Assembly: GCF_030253575.1 (NCBI RefSeq)
Contig: NC_080561.1
Coordinates: forward strand, 37,309,564 to 37,373,563
Direction: 5' to 3'
From: Rhododendron vialii
Lineage: Eukaryota; Streptophyta; Magnoliopsida; Ericales; Ericaceae
DNA length: 64,000 nucleotides
The notes under the pieces are model-generated. The model made no database searches and was not told the origin of the DNA. It was given only the letters and a program-made list of their open reading frames with translations. The position numbers and the translations under genes are program-made. Within the stretch, counting starts at the first letter, position 1, and each line of letters begins with the position of its first letter. This document shows positions 35,715 to 48,691 of this stretch, piece by piece.

Positions 35715-36163
35715 CTTTTTTTTTATTATTATTATTGTCAAGCGGGAATTCATAGATAACCAGTACGAGAACAAGCATTAGAAGTGCTAGAAAGTTCGAG
35801 AACGAACTATAGACACACAACAAAAGAAACCTAAACTAGTCAAGGATCTGCCTAATGTTTAGGCAGTCCTGGATCAGAAACTCCCTAACGGATATTGGAG
35901 CTTGAGCAAGGACACAATAAGCTTGTCATTCTGTTCGGCATCCACTCTAACGAGGTGATCCGCACATTGATTTGCTTCTTTGAAAATAGGGGTGCATGAG
36001 CCTTGACTCTGTCTGGTGCAGGAGCATCTTTGCATCATTGATGATTGTGCTTTGTGGATGGTTCCCTGGATTTCCTTCATTAACGAGATTGACAGCCACG
36101 AAAGAATTATGTCCACGTTCACCAGCCCTTTCTCAAGAAAAAATGTGAGCCTTCTGTGTATCA
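35715..36163 (-). pseudogene. 5'-truncated LINE 3' end with RNase H remnant, 13-bp TSD
   Basis: A minus-strand frame (36164 down to 35874) reads as the end of an RNase H domain of plant LINEs: FKEANQCADHLVRVDAEQND, then a frameshift near LIV, after which another frame gives VREFLIQDCL. The A-rich tail appears on the + strand as a T-run and (ATT)n at 35715-35737. TTTAAGGCAGTCT is repeated exactly at 35702-35714 and 36164-36176. Tail, truncation and target duplication are the marks of target-primed reverse transcription. Confidence 0.82.
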
Positions 36164-36176
36164 TTTAAGGCAGTCT

Positions 36177-37195
36177 TTGTCATAGAAACAAGGAGTGAAT
36201 TTGGGGTTCAGGGCTATAGACAGTCTTTGAACTCTCTGTTGACTAACATATTAATACCCCGTTGACCCCTTCTGATGCATGTATACAATATTGAAAGAAA
36301 AAAAAAAACTATGAAACTCTCCGCAGCCACATGACCTATTCTCTTGTTGAAATCACACAGATTTTGATTTTTTATTTTTTTTTCTGTTCAAAAGAATGAT
36401 AAAATATTGGTTTCACTTGTCATGGACTTAAATATGAAACCACATGTATATAGACATATATCCTCAAGGGGATGGACACAACTACTTAACCCAAAACATA
36501 GGGTATTGGCACAACCTCAGGTTTTCTAGTGCAGGATTCCGTATTCACCAAGGTAGGGTACAAAACATTAAATTTTAGTAATATGGTTTTTCTCTCTACC
36601 ACCACATGCTCCTAGTAATGATCTGCTCATGCAGAAATGTGTGGTTGTACTCACGCACCAAGTACCTCCATTGATGGGGATGGCAATGGAGTCGGTTTTC
36701 GGAGGTGATAATCAACCGATAATTGGGCTAGTGGAGACAATATGACAAACCCTAGCACTCTCCTGCAGGTAAGACTCCCGATTGGCACGCGGGAAGTAAA
36801 TATAGGATCCATAACAAGTGGATCACAATGAAATGAGGTGTGCTTAAGGCACAAATAAAGGGGCAATCATTAATCAAGATCAAGAGTTTGTCCAAAAGGG
36901 GCAATCAATCAAGATCGAGAGTTTGTCCAAAAGCCTTCAGAACTTTAACTTTGATACGATGTTGAAACTTATATTCAACCCAAAAGCTTAAGCTATTTGT
37001 TGGAGAGGTCCTAACACTATATCAAGTGATCACCCATTCAAATCCAAGTAATTTGGAATTGTATTTTCTCAACAATACTATGAGTTATTTTATTTCACTT
37101 TTGGCATTCATTATGTGTGATACAGAAATAAGTAATTTTTAAAATTTTCCAATAGAAGTATTCTAAAACCAATAAAACTATGGGTATGTACACCA
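36177..37195. other. Intergenic, no gene seen
   Basis: Noncoding. A short tandem duplication (GGGGCAATCA...AGAGTTTGTCCAAAA) lies at about 36860-36932. Confidence 0.45.
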
Positions 37196-37430
37196 AATAT
37201 ACATTGATCAGAGCCGCTCAATTTATTTCAAACTATTTTTTTTGAATCTCCAAAAAAATTAACTCAGTCGAATATCAGTAATGGCTTGATCAATTTTTGT
37301 TCAATTTCCTGACAAAATTGAACAGAGAATTGATCAATCCCTTACTGATACATTTGAGCTAATTTTTTATAAGGATCCCAAGGAAATATTTTAAATAAAT
37401 TTAGCGGTTCCGATAATTTGTGTGGGACCT
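37196..37430. mobile_element. Foldback element
   Basis: The outer arm GAGCCGCTCAATTTATTTC pairs imperfectly with AAATAAATTTAGCGGTTCCG. The inner arm CAGTAATGGCTTGATCAATT pairs with AATTGATCAATCCCTTACTG. Noncoding. Same architecture as 35291-35609. Confidence 0.6.
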
Positions 37431-37479
37431 CGAGACAGGTCCACACAACCTGCTGTACATATTTGGTGGGATACAGGGG

Positions 37480-37590
37480 TTCTGTAGTGCAAGGGTGCAC
37501 TACAAGATTGTAGTGCAGCATTCGAGCCATCCATCTCAGAATTAAGGTCCTAATTTCATCTCGAAACACCTCTGCACTACAAGACCCACA
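37480..37590. repeat. TGTAGTGCA inverted repeat
   Basis: TGTAGTGCAAGGGTGCACTACA is a short palindrome at about 37486-37505. The wording CTGTAGTGCA/TGCACTAC recurs in the foldback element at 59551-59770. Confidence 0.5.
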
Positions 37591-37727
37591 ATTCCACATT
37601 TGGCGCACCCCAAATGGTTTTCCCATAGTTTGATTCTAAAACCATGTACCTTCAACATGCTCAATATTTTTTTTAATAAGAACTTCCCAGAGTTGATATG
37701 TATGTTGTCACATCCTTGATAAATTTT

Positions 37728-37957
37728 GCAACCTCAAGTGGATCATAATCACTTGTATTTCTCTTTAATACTCCAATTGGAAGTAGGGTGGTGAATATTC
37801 TTCAAGTCCCTTGTTCCTATTCTCCCGTGTTAGATTAAATTTTGTAACCTCAAGTGGATCATAATCACTTGTATTTCTCTTTAATAATTGGAAGTAGGAT
37901 GGTGAATATTCTTCAAGTTCCTTGTTCTTATTCTCCCGTGTAATTATGACTAGCGTT
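37728..37957. repeat. Tandem duplication, two ~115-bp units
   Basis: CAACCTCAAGTGGATCATAA (first unit) and TAACCTCAAGTGGATCATAA (second unit) each lead to CTTGTTC(C/T)TATTCTCCCGTGT. The second unit lacks a few bases. Noncoding. Confidence 0.8.
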
Positions 37958-37959
37958 TT

Positions 37960-38970
37960 TTCCGTTCGATGCACAGGATAACAAATATTTCATTTGTTTA
38001 TTTTCAGTCTCGTGTATCGAACACCCAAAAACGCTAGTTGATAAAAAATATAGTTTAATATTTTATTTGATCCTGTGTTCAATGGATGCTAGCATTGCTC
38101 ACATTCTATATACTGAAAGACGTGTGATGAAAAATTAATTTGGAGTATCACGTGACGGTGCCCAGTGGCATAAAATAATTTTCTCTCTCTCCCGCCCTCC
38201 CTCTCCCACGTTTCCCCCTCCCCTCTTTCTCTTTCTCTTTCTCCCACTTTCTCACATTTCTCTCTCTCTCTAACTTTTTATAAACAAAAAATAAGTGAAA
38301 AATCCAAGAAATTAGAAATGAGTGTTTGAAGACTTGTGGATCTCAGACATATTTTTATAGCATATTGATAGATAGATAGATTAGCGTAACACAAAGAAAG
38401 GAATCTTTGTGACATTCCCTTGTGGACACCTTTAATTATCACGAAGTAATTGTGATTTTGACTTTTAAACCTAATAATGATTTCGCATAGTGTCAAACTC
38501 TTATTTTAGAAAAGAGAAAATAGAAAGAGAAAAATCTAACTAATTAAAAAATCTCAGGGGAGTAGAATGAGAGAGTAGAGGGAGTGTGGCAGAGGATGAT
38601 GCAAATTTTTCTTAATTTTTCCCGCAATTAACTTTCGGATTACGTTTAATTTTGTCAAAATAATATTCTTGATATTTGTGCATGCTTTAGCTGCCAAGGT
38701 ACCAACCGATACCAACCAGGAGAGAGCAAGAGAGTTGAGAAGACAGAAGAGTGAGTTCTCTTTGTCCGTTTTGTGTACTTCACGTGGAGTTTGGCTAAAT
38801 GAGCACGAAAAAACAAATAAATATTTGTTTTTTATGAGATCGCATATCCAAATTTTACAGAGGTCAAATATTTTAAACTTAGAGGCCGTTTGAGGGTTAG
38901 CGCGTTAATTTTAGGGCTCAAGAATTAGTCGAAATGCGTGCAAACTGACCCAGATATCTAATTATAAAAA
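37960..38970. other. Intergenic, no gene seen
   Basis: Contains a CT-rich stretch at 38180-38275. No domain in the short open frames. Confidence 0.4.
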
Positions 38971-38974
38971 AAAG

Positions 38975-39374
38975 ATGTGGCTTTGTTCTCCTAAGTTTTT
39001 TGAGACTTTTCTTGTTTTGTCCTTATTTAAAAAAATTTGCTTTTGTTTGTTTTGTGTCAAAATTTTGTGGATTATTGATTCATCTCGACAAGAGGAATCG
39101 AAAAAATTTTGTTTTTTTATTTTCACCCAAATATTTTTAGAAATATCCAAGATAAAGCCCAAAAACCTCAAAAAACCGGCTTTTTGAGATTTATCTTGGA
39201 TATTTTCAAAAATATTTGGGTAAAACCAATTTTTTTTTGAGTTTTTCGATTCCTCTAGTTGAGACGAATTAATAATCCTCAAAAATTTAGCGAAAAACTG
39301 ACAAATACGAAAAAAAAATTCAAATAAAGACGAAACAAGAAAAAGCCCCCAAAAGCTTAGGAGAAAAAGGCAAA
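38975..39374. mobile_element. AT-rich foldback element, arms ~150-190 bp
   Basis: Almost the whole element folds on itself. Left TTTGTTCTCCTAAG...GGATTATTGATTCATCTCGA pairs with right TTGAGACGAATTAATAATCC...CTTAGGAGAAAAAGG, centred near 39180 (AAAAACCGGCTTTTTGAG). Same family as 62612-63090 and the remnant at 60195-60445. No coding capacity. Confidence 0.75.
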
Positions 39375-39419
39375 CTCGTCTTTACAAATAAAATATCGCA
39401 GTCATTAACTCTCTACAAT

Positions 39420-39640
39420 AATAATCCTTATCATATATTATGGCGGCTTAAATACTTAAATGTTCCTTACAAAATAGCGTTGGTTTCAATTTCGCCCATG
39501 TAAAATTTTTAGTTTCAATTTTACCCTTCTAGTTTGTGACACATTTCAATGTTATCCTTTCCATCGATAAGAGGAAGGAAGTAGCCTACGTGGATAACGG
39601 AAGGCTTATGTGGGACCATTTTGGACACCAGGGCAGTTAG
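39420..39640. repeat. Repeat related in inverted orientation to 59960-60180
   Basis: Shares TTCTAGTTTGTGACRCA, TTTCAATRTTAYCCTTTCCAT, AGCCTACGTGGATAACGG and AGGCTTATGTGGGA with the reverse complement of 59960-60180. It sits next to a foldback element in both places. Confidence 0.7.
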
Positions 39641-39813
39641 TACGTCTTTCCCATCCCACTCCCCACTCATTCCCCCTCCATTTCCACCACCACCACCGTG
39701 TAAACCCTAATCCTATATTCTCAAATCCCCATCAACGTTTCACCCAAAATACAATGTCTGATAACTCGTCCTCTCCCTTGAATAAGATACCTTTAAGCCA
39801 TTGCAGTTGGTCG

Positions 39814-40620
39814 TGTTGGAAATTTATTATTTTAATATTAAATTTTTGTATATTTTCTGGTGCTAGACTTTACAAGTCATGTGTATATTTGCGTAAGAGG
39901 CTCTTATCTTAGCGGTTGTTTGGATATTCAGGCAAATCTAGAAGGATAAAGGAGAATCTCTAGTAAATCTAGAAAAATCTAGCAAATCTAGAAAGAATCG
40001 GAAGCATATCTTTCATATCTATCCATATCTAGCAATCTAGAACATATCTTTCATGTTTATCCATATCTAGTGAATCTAAATCATATCAAGATCAAATCTA
40101 TCTATATCTAAGTGGATTTAGTAAGAGATTTAGTTATTAATGAAAAGATATCCTATGGGATTTAGTCATTAATGAAATGATATGATATGGATTCTTTCTT
40201 GCCTATATAAGGCATGGTTGAGTGGTTGTGTAAGTAAGTAGTATCCTAGCCAAAGAGAGAGAGAGAGAACTCCTTTCAACACTTGGTCTATCTCTCATAC
40301 TCTTTTCTTCCATCTTTGTTCTCTAAATAAAACTAGTTTGTGAGTTTTAATATGAATGTTAAAATCTTGGGCAACGTGTAAGGGTATTCTTTTGTGGAGC
40401 TTTGGGTTCTCCTACTTGTGCAGAGTAGGTCCGAACCATACGATAAATTATCGGGCTGTTATATCCTGGAGGGGACAAGTCAGAGATTTTCTACTGCACC
40501 GATTTATTACCGTAGAGGGCTTGAATCTCTTTAAAGAGAGCGAGATTTCCGCGACTCAGCCTGTTAATTTGTCCATTGTAAAGTTTATTTTCGGTGTAAA
40601 CTTTTGTAATATCACCAACA
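39814..40620 (+). repeat. Copia 5' LTR
   Basis: TGTTGGAAAT...ATCACCAACA. Carries tandem TCTAGAAAAATCTAGCAAAT-type words at about 39940-40080, a TATATAA motif at 40203-40209 as likely promoter, and a short GA tract at 40255. Confidence 0.9.
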
Positions 40621-41845
40621 ATTTTTAAGGAGAATAAAAAATGGACCAAACAGCTGAAAAACCCAATGAAAATATCAGAGATCTCAACAAGCCCTTCAAG
40701 TTCAAAGGAGCTCACTTCAAGCGATGGAAAGGCAATGTGCTCTTCTATCTCAGTCTCCTCAAGGTGGCCTACATCCTAACTGAGAAGGATCTCAACAATG
40801 TCTCCACCGATGAGATGACTGATGATGAAAAATATGCTCATCTTGAACAAGTTGAGTAGTATAATGCAGATGAGTATAATTGTCGGTATTATCTTTTAAA
40901 TTGCCTTGCAGATCAATTTTATGATTATTATGATACTACTTACTCCACTGCAAAGAAAATTTGGAAAGCCTTGCAGAGCAAATATGATACTGAGGAGGCA
41001 GGTGCAAAGAAATATGCAGCTAGCCGTTTTTTCCGCTATCAGATGATAGATGGTAAATCTGTTGTGGAGCAACCGCAAGATTTCCAAATGATTGTGGTGG
41101 AGGTATGGTCTGAAGGCATCATAATTGGGGACAATCTTGTGGTGGCAGGCATCATTGACAAATTACCACCTTTGTGGAGAGAGTTCTAGAAATCGATGCG
41201 CCACAAGCAAAAAGAGACGTCCCTAGAGACCTTGATTACCCGCATCCGAGTGGAGGAGGAGGCTAGAGGCCAAGATGCACTTATGACTCACGAGGGTAAC
41301 AGACATTTCACCACTAAGGTAAATTTAGTTTCCGCAAAAAATAACTTACCCAGAGGTCAGTTTTCAAAGAATGCTTATTTAAAGCCAAATAAGAAAAACT
41401 TCAAAAATAAGGGTAAATCTCGTGGTGAAATACAAATGAGAAAAAATAATTGGAACCAAGGACCCTCTTCACAAGCACAACAAACTAGTGAGTGCTTTGT
41501 CTGTGGCAAGAGTGGGCATATTGCTCGATTTTGCAAGTTTCGAAAAACACAGAATGCCCCACAGGCGAATGTTGCCGAGGAGCCTTTTGTGGCTATGATA
41601 ACAGACATATATATGGTTCAATATGTGGAAGGGTGGTGGGCAGACTCTGGTGCCAACAGGCATATCTGCTATGATAAAAATTGGTTCAAAACTTATACTC
41701 CCTTTGCAGAAGAAAAAATTGTAATGCTTGGTGACTCTATTACTACCAAGGTACTTAGGAGTGGCGAGGTTGATTTGAAGTTTACCTCTGGACGTGTGCT
41801 AACTTTGAAAGATGTGCTTTACACACCGTCAATGAGGAAGAATTT

Positions 41846-42081
41846 TGTAATACCCGTCCCGAATATTAGAGTATTTAATTCATCTTTTAATTGAATTATA
41901 TGTTTTTGGGGTTGATTTGTTTATGACGGAAGTTCGAGGGGCTTGTATGTGATTCATGGGTGGAGCATAAGTAAGTTCATGTTTCAATTGCATACAATAA
42001 TTTTTCCCATGGCCTTTATCAAATATCCTGGGAGATATTTTGGGGGATATTTCTCCCCTATTCTCATCTTGTTTCCAACGT

Positions 42082-42112
<31 letters not shown>

Positions 42113-43812
42113 AGAGGAATAGAAAGAAGAAGAAGGAAAGGAAGAGAGGAGAGCTTGGAGTTTCTTGGTTGTCTAAGTTGTTGATCATCTAGGTAATTCC
42201 ATGTTTTAATTGTTAGATTTCATGTTTGGGTAAGCCTAATTTCATGCTTTAATAGTTGGGTTCATGCCTTAATTAGATAATGCAAGTTGATTTGGGTATG
42301 AGAAGAATACCACTTGAATATTTTGAATTGTTGTATTTTAAGCTTCTTGATTCATGGGGTTTGAGTTTCTTAAGTAGCTCTTTGATATACATGAGTTAAA
42401 GCATGATTTGGTGTAGTTTGAGGAGTTTTAGATGTGGTTTGAGTAGAGAAAAAGGTTGGGAATCGGAAGGAAATCGTGCTGGATTTTCGCTGAAAAACCC
42501 AGTTGGTACCCGTACCACTTTTTGGTGGTACCTGTACCGACGGATCAGAATTGAAACATTTGGGTCGATTTTGGGTGGGTACCGGTACTGAGTTTTGTGG
42601 TACCTGTACCTCTCGGGTAACTTTTCAGCAATTGTTGTGGAACTTCGTACGATCATATCTTTTTCATCCGGACTCCGTTTTGGGCAAATTATATATCAAA
42701 ATTCGTGTACCGAAAGTGTACTTTCCATTGGTGGTGGTCTCAAGAGCTAGCTCAAGGCCAATAAGAAGTTATGGTTAAGATAAGACAAGTTGATCATAAG
42801 TTTTCAAACCGATATCAAGAGTTATTTTATATTTGAACTTTATGCTTGTTTCAAGACACTTCTAGGTGTTGACATGGACATATTTGTATTCGATAGTCAT
42901 CGTTTAGCTTCTTGTTAGCTTTGTAACTTTGTGCTGAGTATTCGTGGAATTCGTAACTAATATGAGTTAACTTGTGGCTAGGTAAAGAGCCGGTCTTTCA
43001 GGAGGTGCCGAAATCTTAGTTTGGCATACTTTGGTCGATACGAAGGTGAGTGTGTTTGATATGGTAATGTTCAATGAGATGTTACAAGGTGGTGATTGTA
43101 TATCATGCTATTAGAGATCTAGCTAATGATATATGTTTATTGGGTGTTGATTGTAACCGCTAAAGGGTTGTGGAGTGAGTCACACCATGTCGTGAGCCAT
43201 GCCGTCTAATTAACGGTGAATGGGAATGTGGTGTGCGGGACACAATGCCTTGGTTACATGGGAATGTGGCAGACGTGCCATTGCGTGTGTGATGTTTTTA
43301 CATGTGGTTATATAATTGAGTACTTGTGTTGAGTTTGTGTGAATTACATTCAAGTGAGATATTCTTTCGGGTTGTGTGATATTTTATTGAATATATTCTA
43401 TATCTCACACACTCTGGTTTTCCTTTTTGGATTGCCAGGTTACAGGTGGCCGTAGAGTTGGTCCACTGCCGGTCGACGTTTTGGGGACACTTGTATTAGT
43501 ATCGAGTGTCGGTATTTTTGGTCGAATTGGTTGTATTGGGTCAAACTCGTACTTTTGCTAAACTCTTTTGTGAGTAATGTTTTTCAAGTACTCTTTGACT
43601 TCGAGTTTGTAAATATGTTGGGTGTCGTTCGTACAATGCAAGTTTGTAATTATCGTAGACACCTTGTTTATTATTAATGTTAAGTCTTCCGCTGGGGTTT
43701 TACTCTATTTCTTATTTAGTTGTCGTATAGTTGTTTGTCTTTTGTGTGGAATGCCACGTGGCCGTGTCGGTTCGGGCCCACTTCGGGTGTCGCTCCGGGG
43801 CGGGGCGTGACA
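41846..43812 (+). repeat. Gypsy 5' LTR
   Basis: 1967 bp. Contains a (GA)n tract at 42082-42108, slightly longer than in the 3' LTR, and a cluster of GGTACC-type palindromes at 42503-42613. It holds no real gene: the 60-100 codon frames here repeat in the other LTR. Confidence 0.97.
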
Positions 43813-43815
43813 GCT

Positions 43816-43827
43816 TGGTATCAGAGC
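43816..43827 (+). promoter_or_regulatory. Primer binding site, initiator Met-tRNA type
   Basis: TGGTATCAGAGC three bases after the 5' LTR end, complementary to the 3' end of plant initiator tRNA-Met. Confidence 0.95.
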
Positions 43828-43990
43828 TAGTACGTTCTAGTCTCTGTGTGGAGAGTCGTTTGGGGTTCGGTAGTGGACCATAGGAGTAATGTGGTTGTCG
43901 AATGGAGGGAGAGTTTGCTAACGGGTGAGTTATATATCTAATATTGTGTTTGCTATTGGTTGTTAAAGTGATTGAAACGGATATTGGGAA

Positions 43991-46900
43991 ATGGCTTCGG
44001 AGCATACAGTTCATGCCGAGGATGCTGCGTCTAGTGGTGATGAGGTTCAGCAACCTGAAGTTCCTGTACAGCAACCGGTTGTAGGGGCTACCGATAGACT
44101 TCTTGCAGCTGTGGCCTTGCTCGCAGAACAACAAGCAGCTCTTATGCAATGGCAAACTACAGAGGCAATGACTCGTGGAACGGGCACTGGGTTACTTGAA
44201 AGGTTCAAAAAGCTATTTACCATGGAGTTTGAGGGGGCAATTGACCCAAGTGATGCAGAGGAATGGCTTAAGGCTGTGGAGCGGGTGTTAAATGCTATGG
44301 GGGTGACAGACGCACAAAAGCTGACATTGGCAACTTTTAGCTTGAAAGGTGAAGCTCGAGATTGGTGGGAGTCGTTTGAAAGGCAATGGACTGCCCCTCT
44401 GCCAGGAGTTATACCGGCGGTACCGCGAGTGGTGACGTGGGAGCTTTTTGTTAAAGGGTTCAATGATCACTACTTTCCGAAGAGTTGGAAATTGGACCAA
44501 GAAGCGGCATTTATTGAATTGAGGCAAGGTAGTATGACTGTTCCAGAGTATGAAGCAAGGTTTGCAAAATTGTCAAAATATGCTCCAGACTTGGTGAGCA
44601 CGAAAGAAAAAAGATGTCAGCGGTTCCGAAAAGGACTTTTAGCGAAGGTAGCTACAAGGTTGACTACCTACGAGCAAGAGGAATATGCTCGGTTAGTGGA
44701 AATGGCCAGGATGGTTGGAAAGGATATTCAGGACTACAACGAAAGCCGGGAGTCACACAAGAAAAATAAGACGGAAGGTGCGGCATTTGGTAAATCCGGA
44801 GGCAGTAATAACAAGGGTGGGGGTCAAAAATCTCAAGTTACCAAAACTCAAGATTTTGGGAAATCACAAGGGGGTTCCACGGGGTGGTGGAAAGGGAAGT
44901 CGGGACAAGAGACTAATAGGCAGACAATGAGTGGTGCTACAACAATAACTCGTCGATGTTTTAATTGTGGATCAACAGATCATTTGATGAGGGATTGTCT
45001 GAATACAACAAAGGGTTTCAAGTGCTTTACTTGTGGAGAGGTGGGGCACATGGCGGCTCAATGTCCTCGGGTACAAGCGCCAGCGGCATCTTCGGTGGGA
45101 AGTGCTCAAGGAGGTAGAGGTGGAGGAGCTAGTGGTTCTACGGCAACGGGTAGGGTGTTTGCGATCACACGTCAAGGGGCACAGGCTTCACCGGGGGTAG
45201 TGACAGGTACTTTGGTTATTTCTGGTATTTATGCGCGTGTGTTGCTAGACCCTGGATCTACGCATTCTTTTGTGTCTAATGCTTTCATTAAACATTTAGA
45301 CAAGCCTGCTAAACTTTTAAATGTTGCTTTAGCTATTTCTACACCAGTGGGTGAGGTAGTAGTTATTAATGTGTGTTACGCGAGTTGTGGGTTGGTGGTT
45401 GGGGGAAGGAGGTTATTTGTAGATTTGTTGCCGCTATATATGACTGACTTTGATGTGATCTTGGGTATGGATTTCTTATCGGAGTATCATGCCGTTATGG
45501 ATTGCTTTAATAAGGAAGTTATATTTCAATTACCGGATAGCGTTGAGGTGAAGTTCTGTGGTGATTTAGTAGTGAGTTCTACTTGTCATGTTTCGGCTCT
45601 TAAGGCCAAATCTTTATTGAGTAAAGGTTATGAAGGGTACATTGCTTATGTGGTCGACACCGAAAAGAAAGCACTGAAACTAGAGGAAATACCAATTGTT
45701 AATGAGTTCGCGGATGTATTTCCGGATGAGTTGCCGGGTATCGTGCCGGACCGTGAAGTTGAGTTCACTATCGAGTTGTTGCCGGGTACTAATCCGATAT
45801 CTATTACTCCGTATCGTATGGCGCCGGCAGAGTTGCTTGAGTTGAAAGTGCAGCTAAAAGAATTGCTGGATCGGGGATTCATTCAGCCTAGTATATCGCC
45901 GTGGGGTGCGCCGGTCTTATTTGTTAAGAAAAAAGATGGTTCCATGCGTATGTGTATCGATTATCGACAGTTGAATAAAGTGACGATTCGGAATCAATAT
46001 CCATTGCCTAGGATAGATGATTTGTTTGATCAGTTGCACGGGGCTACAGTATTCTCCAAAATTGATTTGAGATCAGGTTATCATCAGATTAAAGTAAGGG
46101 ATAGTGATGTATCGAGGACAGCTTTTCGTACCAGGTATGGTCATTATGAGTTTTTGGTCATGCCATTCGGTTTGACCAATGCTCCAGCAGTTTTCATGGA
46201 TTTGATGAATCGGGTATTTCGGTCGTTCTTGGATACTTTTGTTATCGTGTTTATCGATGATATTCTTGTTTATTCTCACACCAAGGAGGAACATGAGGAT
46301 CATCTACGTATCGTACTACAGGTCTTACGTAACAATCATTTATTTGGGAAGCTTAGCAAGTGTACGTTCTGGTTGGACAGTGTGGAATTCTTGGGGCACG
46401 TGATTTCTGCTGATGGAGTTTGTGTAGATCCTAAGAAGATAGAAGCGATGGTTAATTGGGAGAGTCCCAAAAGTGTTTCAGAGATTCGAAGTTTTCTTGG
46501 CTTGGCGGGATATTATCGGAAGTTTATTCAGGGTTTTTCCGCTATTGCTTTACCGATGACGAAATTGACTAGGAAGGATGTGAAATTTGTATGGTCTGAA
46601 GAGTGTGAGGGCAGTTTTCTTGAGTTGAAGAAACGGTTAGTATCGGCTCCAGTTTTGACAATTCCGATTGGTACGGAGGATTTGGTGGTTTACACTGATG
46701 CTTCATTGCAGGGATTGGGTTGTGTTTTGATGCAGCGGGGTAAAGTTATAGCTTATGCGTCGAGACAGTTGAAAGTTCATGAACAAAATTATCCTACGCA
46801 TGATTTGGAGTTAGCGGCCGTGGTTTTTGCTCTCAAAATTTGGAGGCATTATTTGTATGGAGTATCGTGTGAAATTTTCAGTGATCATCAGAGTTTAAAA

Positions 46901-48691
46901 TATTTATTCACGCAGAAGGACTTGAATTTGAGGCAGCGACGATGGATGGAATTGATAAAGGACTACGATTGTTCTATACACTATCACCCAGGTAAGGCGA
47001 ATGTGGTTGCCGATGCTTTGAGTCGAAAGACAGCGGGAAGATTGGCTTGTATACAGTGTTCGAGAGTGTTGGCTTTCACTGAGTTGAAACAAATGGGAGT
47101 GGAGTTTTCATTGAGAAGTAGTGGAGCTTTGTTAGCTAGTTTCAGCGTTCGACCTTTGTTTATAGATCGGATCAGAGATGGGCAGTGGCAGGATCCTGAT
47201 TCACAAAAGTTCAGACGGCGTGTAATGAAGGGGAAAATGCCTGAGTTCAGTATTCGGGATGATGGTATGATCATGTTTTGTAAGAGAATGTGTTTGCCAA
47301 ATGACATAGTTTTAAAGAAGGAAATTTTAGATGAAGCTCATTGTTCTGCATATGCTATGCATCCGGGAAGCACTAAATTGTATCGTGACTTGAGAGAATA
47401 TTTCTGGTGGAGTGGTATGAAAAGAGAGATTGCGGAGTATGTGGCTGGTTGTGAAACTTGTCAACGAGTGAAGGCAGAACATCAGAGACCAGCGGGTTTG
47501 TTGCAGAATCTTCCAATACCGGAGTGGAAATGGGATCACGTGACGATGGATTTTGTGACAGGTTTGCCACGTTCAAAAGGGGGATACGACTCAATTTGGG
47601 TTATTGTTGATCGGTTGACAAAGTCGGCTCACTTCTTACCGGTTAAGACTACGTACACCACGGATAAGTATGCTAAGTTATATGTTGACGAGATTGTCAG
47701 ATTGCATGGGGCACCTATATCTATTGTTAGTGATAGAGATCCTAAATTTACTTCTAGATTTTGGTTTAGCCTACAACATGCTATGGGAACTTCTTTGAAA
47801 TTTAGTACTGCATTTCATCCACAAACAGATGGTCAGTCGGAGCGGACTATACAGATTTTAGAGGATATGCTAAGAGCAAGTGTTCTGGATTTCGGTGGCG
47901 GTTGGGAAGAGAAATTGTCGTTGGCGGAATTCGCTTATAATAATAGCTACCAGAGTAGTATTGGCATGCCACCGTATGAGGCCTTGTATGGCAGAAGATG
48001 CAGGACACCGATTTGTTGGGAGGATGTAGGTGAAAGGAGTATGTTGGAACGAGAGTTAGAATTCATAAAACAAACAGGTGAAGATGCCGAGGAGGAAACA
48101 CTAGGTCCAGAGTTAATACAACAAACAGCAGATGGTGTTAGATTGATTAGAGAACGTTTGAAAATTGCACAGAGCCGTCAAAAGAGTTATGCGGATAAAC
48201 GGAGACGTGAGTTAGAGTTTGCGGTTGGTGACTTTGTATTTATTCGTGTTTCACCTTGGAAAGGGGTTATTCGTTTTCAAAAGAAAGGGAAATTGGCACC
48301 TAGATACATTGGTCCTTATGAAATTGTTGGAAGAGTTGGCGTTACAGCTTATCGTTTGGCATTACCGGTTGAGTTGGCTCGGTTACACGATGTGTTTCAT
48401 GTCTCCATGCTTCGGAAATTTGTGGGAGATCCATCACTTATTCTGGGTTCGGAACCGTTGGAACTTTGTGAGGATTTGTCCTATGAGGAGACACCGGTTG
48501 AGATTCTTGATCGAAAGGAGCAAGTTTTGCGTTCTAAGGTGATACCCTATGTGAAAGTATTGTGGCGGAATCACAAGGTTGAGGAGGCTACGTGGGAGGG
48601 CGAGGAGTCAATGAAACAAAAGTATCCGCATTTGTTTCAGACAGGTAATTCAATTTCGGGACGAAATTTTCTAAGGGGGGGAGAGTTGTAA
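43991..48691 (+). CDS. Gypsy Gag-Pol polyprotein, intact frame
   Basis: One open frame of 1566 codons with no stop or shift. In order: Gag (about residues 60-290); two CCHC knuckles [14 protein letters not shown] (about 323) and [14 protein letters not shown] (about 345); aspartic protease with [10 protein letters not shown] (about 421); reverse transcriptase with [10 protein letters not shown] (about 753); RNase H with YTDASLQG (about 901); integrase with a zinc-binding HHCC region (H about 1117, CETC about 1154) and D, D, E residues near 1187, 1248 and 1284; then a C-terminal chromodomain (about 1503-1560, ending [19 protein letters not shown]). This order (integrase after RNase H) defines Ty3/gypsy, and the chromodomain places it among chromoviruses, most like Tekay/Del. 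The start ATG at 43991 is the first in frame after the primer site. The stop codon TAA (48689-48691) is supplied by the first bases of the 3' LTR. Confidence 0.96.
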   Translation: MASEHTVHAEDAASSGDEVQQPEVPVQQPVVGATDRLLAAVALLAEQQAALMQWQTTEAMTRGTGTGLLERFKKLFTMEFEGAIDPSDAEEWLKAVERVLNAMGVTDAQKLTLATFSLKGEARDWWESFERQWTAPLPGVIPAVPRVVTWELFVKGFNDHYFPKSWKLDQEAAFIELRQGSMTVPEYEARFAKLSKYAPDLVSTKEKRCQRFRKGLLAKVATRLTTYEQEEYARLVEMARMVGKDIQDYNESRESHKKNKTEGAAFGKSGGSNNKGGGQKSQVTKTQDFGKSQGGSTGWWKGKSGQETNRQTMSGATTITRRCFNCGSTDHLMRDCLNTTKGFKCFTCGEVGHMAAQCPRVQAPAASSVGSAQGGRGGGASGSTATGRVFAITRQGAQASPGVVTGTLVISGIYARVLLDPGSTHSFVSNAFIKHLDKPAKLLNVALAISTPVGEVVVINVCYASCGLVVGGRRLFVDLLPLYMTDFDVILGMDFLSEYHAVMDCFNKEVIFQLPDSVEVKFCGDLVVSSTCHVSALKAKSLLSKGYEGYIAYVVDTEKKALKLEEIPIVNEFADVFPDELPGIVPDREVEFTIELLPGTNPISITPYRMAPAELLELKVQLKELLDRGFIQPSISPWGAPVLFVKKKDGSMRMCIDYRQLNKVTIRNQYPLPRIDDLFDQLHGATVFSKIDLRSGYHQIKVRDSDVSRTAFRTRYGHYEFLVMPFGLTNAPAVFMDLMNRVFRSFLDTFVIVFIDDILVYSHTKEEHEDHLRIVLQVLRNNHLFGKLSKCTFWLDSVEFLGHVISADGVCVDPKKIEAMVNWESPKSVSEIRSFLGLAGYYRKFIQGFSAIALPMTKLTRKDVKFVWSEECEGSFLELKKRLVSAPVLTIPIGTEDLVVYTDASLQGLGCVLMQRGKVIAYASRQLKVHEQNYPTHDLELAAVVFALKIWRHYLYGVSCEIFSDHQSLKYLFTQKDLNLRQRRWMELIKDYDCSIHYHPGKANVVADALSRKTAGRLACIQCSRVLAFTELKQMGVEFSLRSSGALLASFSVRPLFIDRIRDGQWQDPDSQKFRRRVMKGKMPEFSIRDDGMIMFCKRMCLPNDIVLKKEILDEAHCSAYAMHPGSTKLYRDLREYFWWSGMKREIAEYVAGCETCQRVKAEHQRPAGLLQNLPIPEWKWDHVTMDFVTGLPRSKGGYDSIWVIVDRLTKSAHFLPVKTTYTTDKYAKLYVDEIVRLHGAPISIVSDRDPKFTSRFWFSLQHAMGTSLKFSTAFHPQTDGQSERTIQILEDMLRASVLDFGGGWEEKLSLAEFAYNNSYQSSIGMPPYEALYGRRCRTPICWEDVGERSMLERELEFIKQTGEDAEEETLGPELIQQTADGVRLIRERLKIAQSRQKSYADKRRRELEFAVGDFVFIRVSPWKGVIRFQKKGKLAPRYIGPYEIVGRVGVTAYRLALPVELARLHDVFHVSMLRKFVGDPSLILGSEPLELCEDLSYEETPVEILDRKEQVLRSKVIPYVKVLWRNHKVEEATWEGEESMKQKYPHLFQTGNSISGRNFLRGGEL
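48673..48686 (+). promoter_or_regulatory. Polypurine tract of the gypsy element
   Basis: AAGGGGGGGAGAGT directly before the 3' LTR. It is also read as the last sense codons of gag-pol. Confidence 0.9.

Noticed and set aside
40621..40640. Copia primer binding site
   Set aside because: The bases after the 5' LTR do not match the Met-tRNA end or any other tRNA end I can recognise.
41880..42188. Frames inside the gypsy LTR (also at 48721-49023, 42396-42778 and 49231-49613)
   Set aside because: They occur identically in both LTRs, contain microsatellite-coded runs and have no domains: LTR sequence read by chance.
44047..44463. 138-codon minus-strand frame opposite gag
   Set aside because: Antisense shadow of the intact gypsy gag-pol frame.
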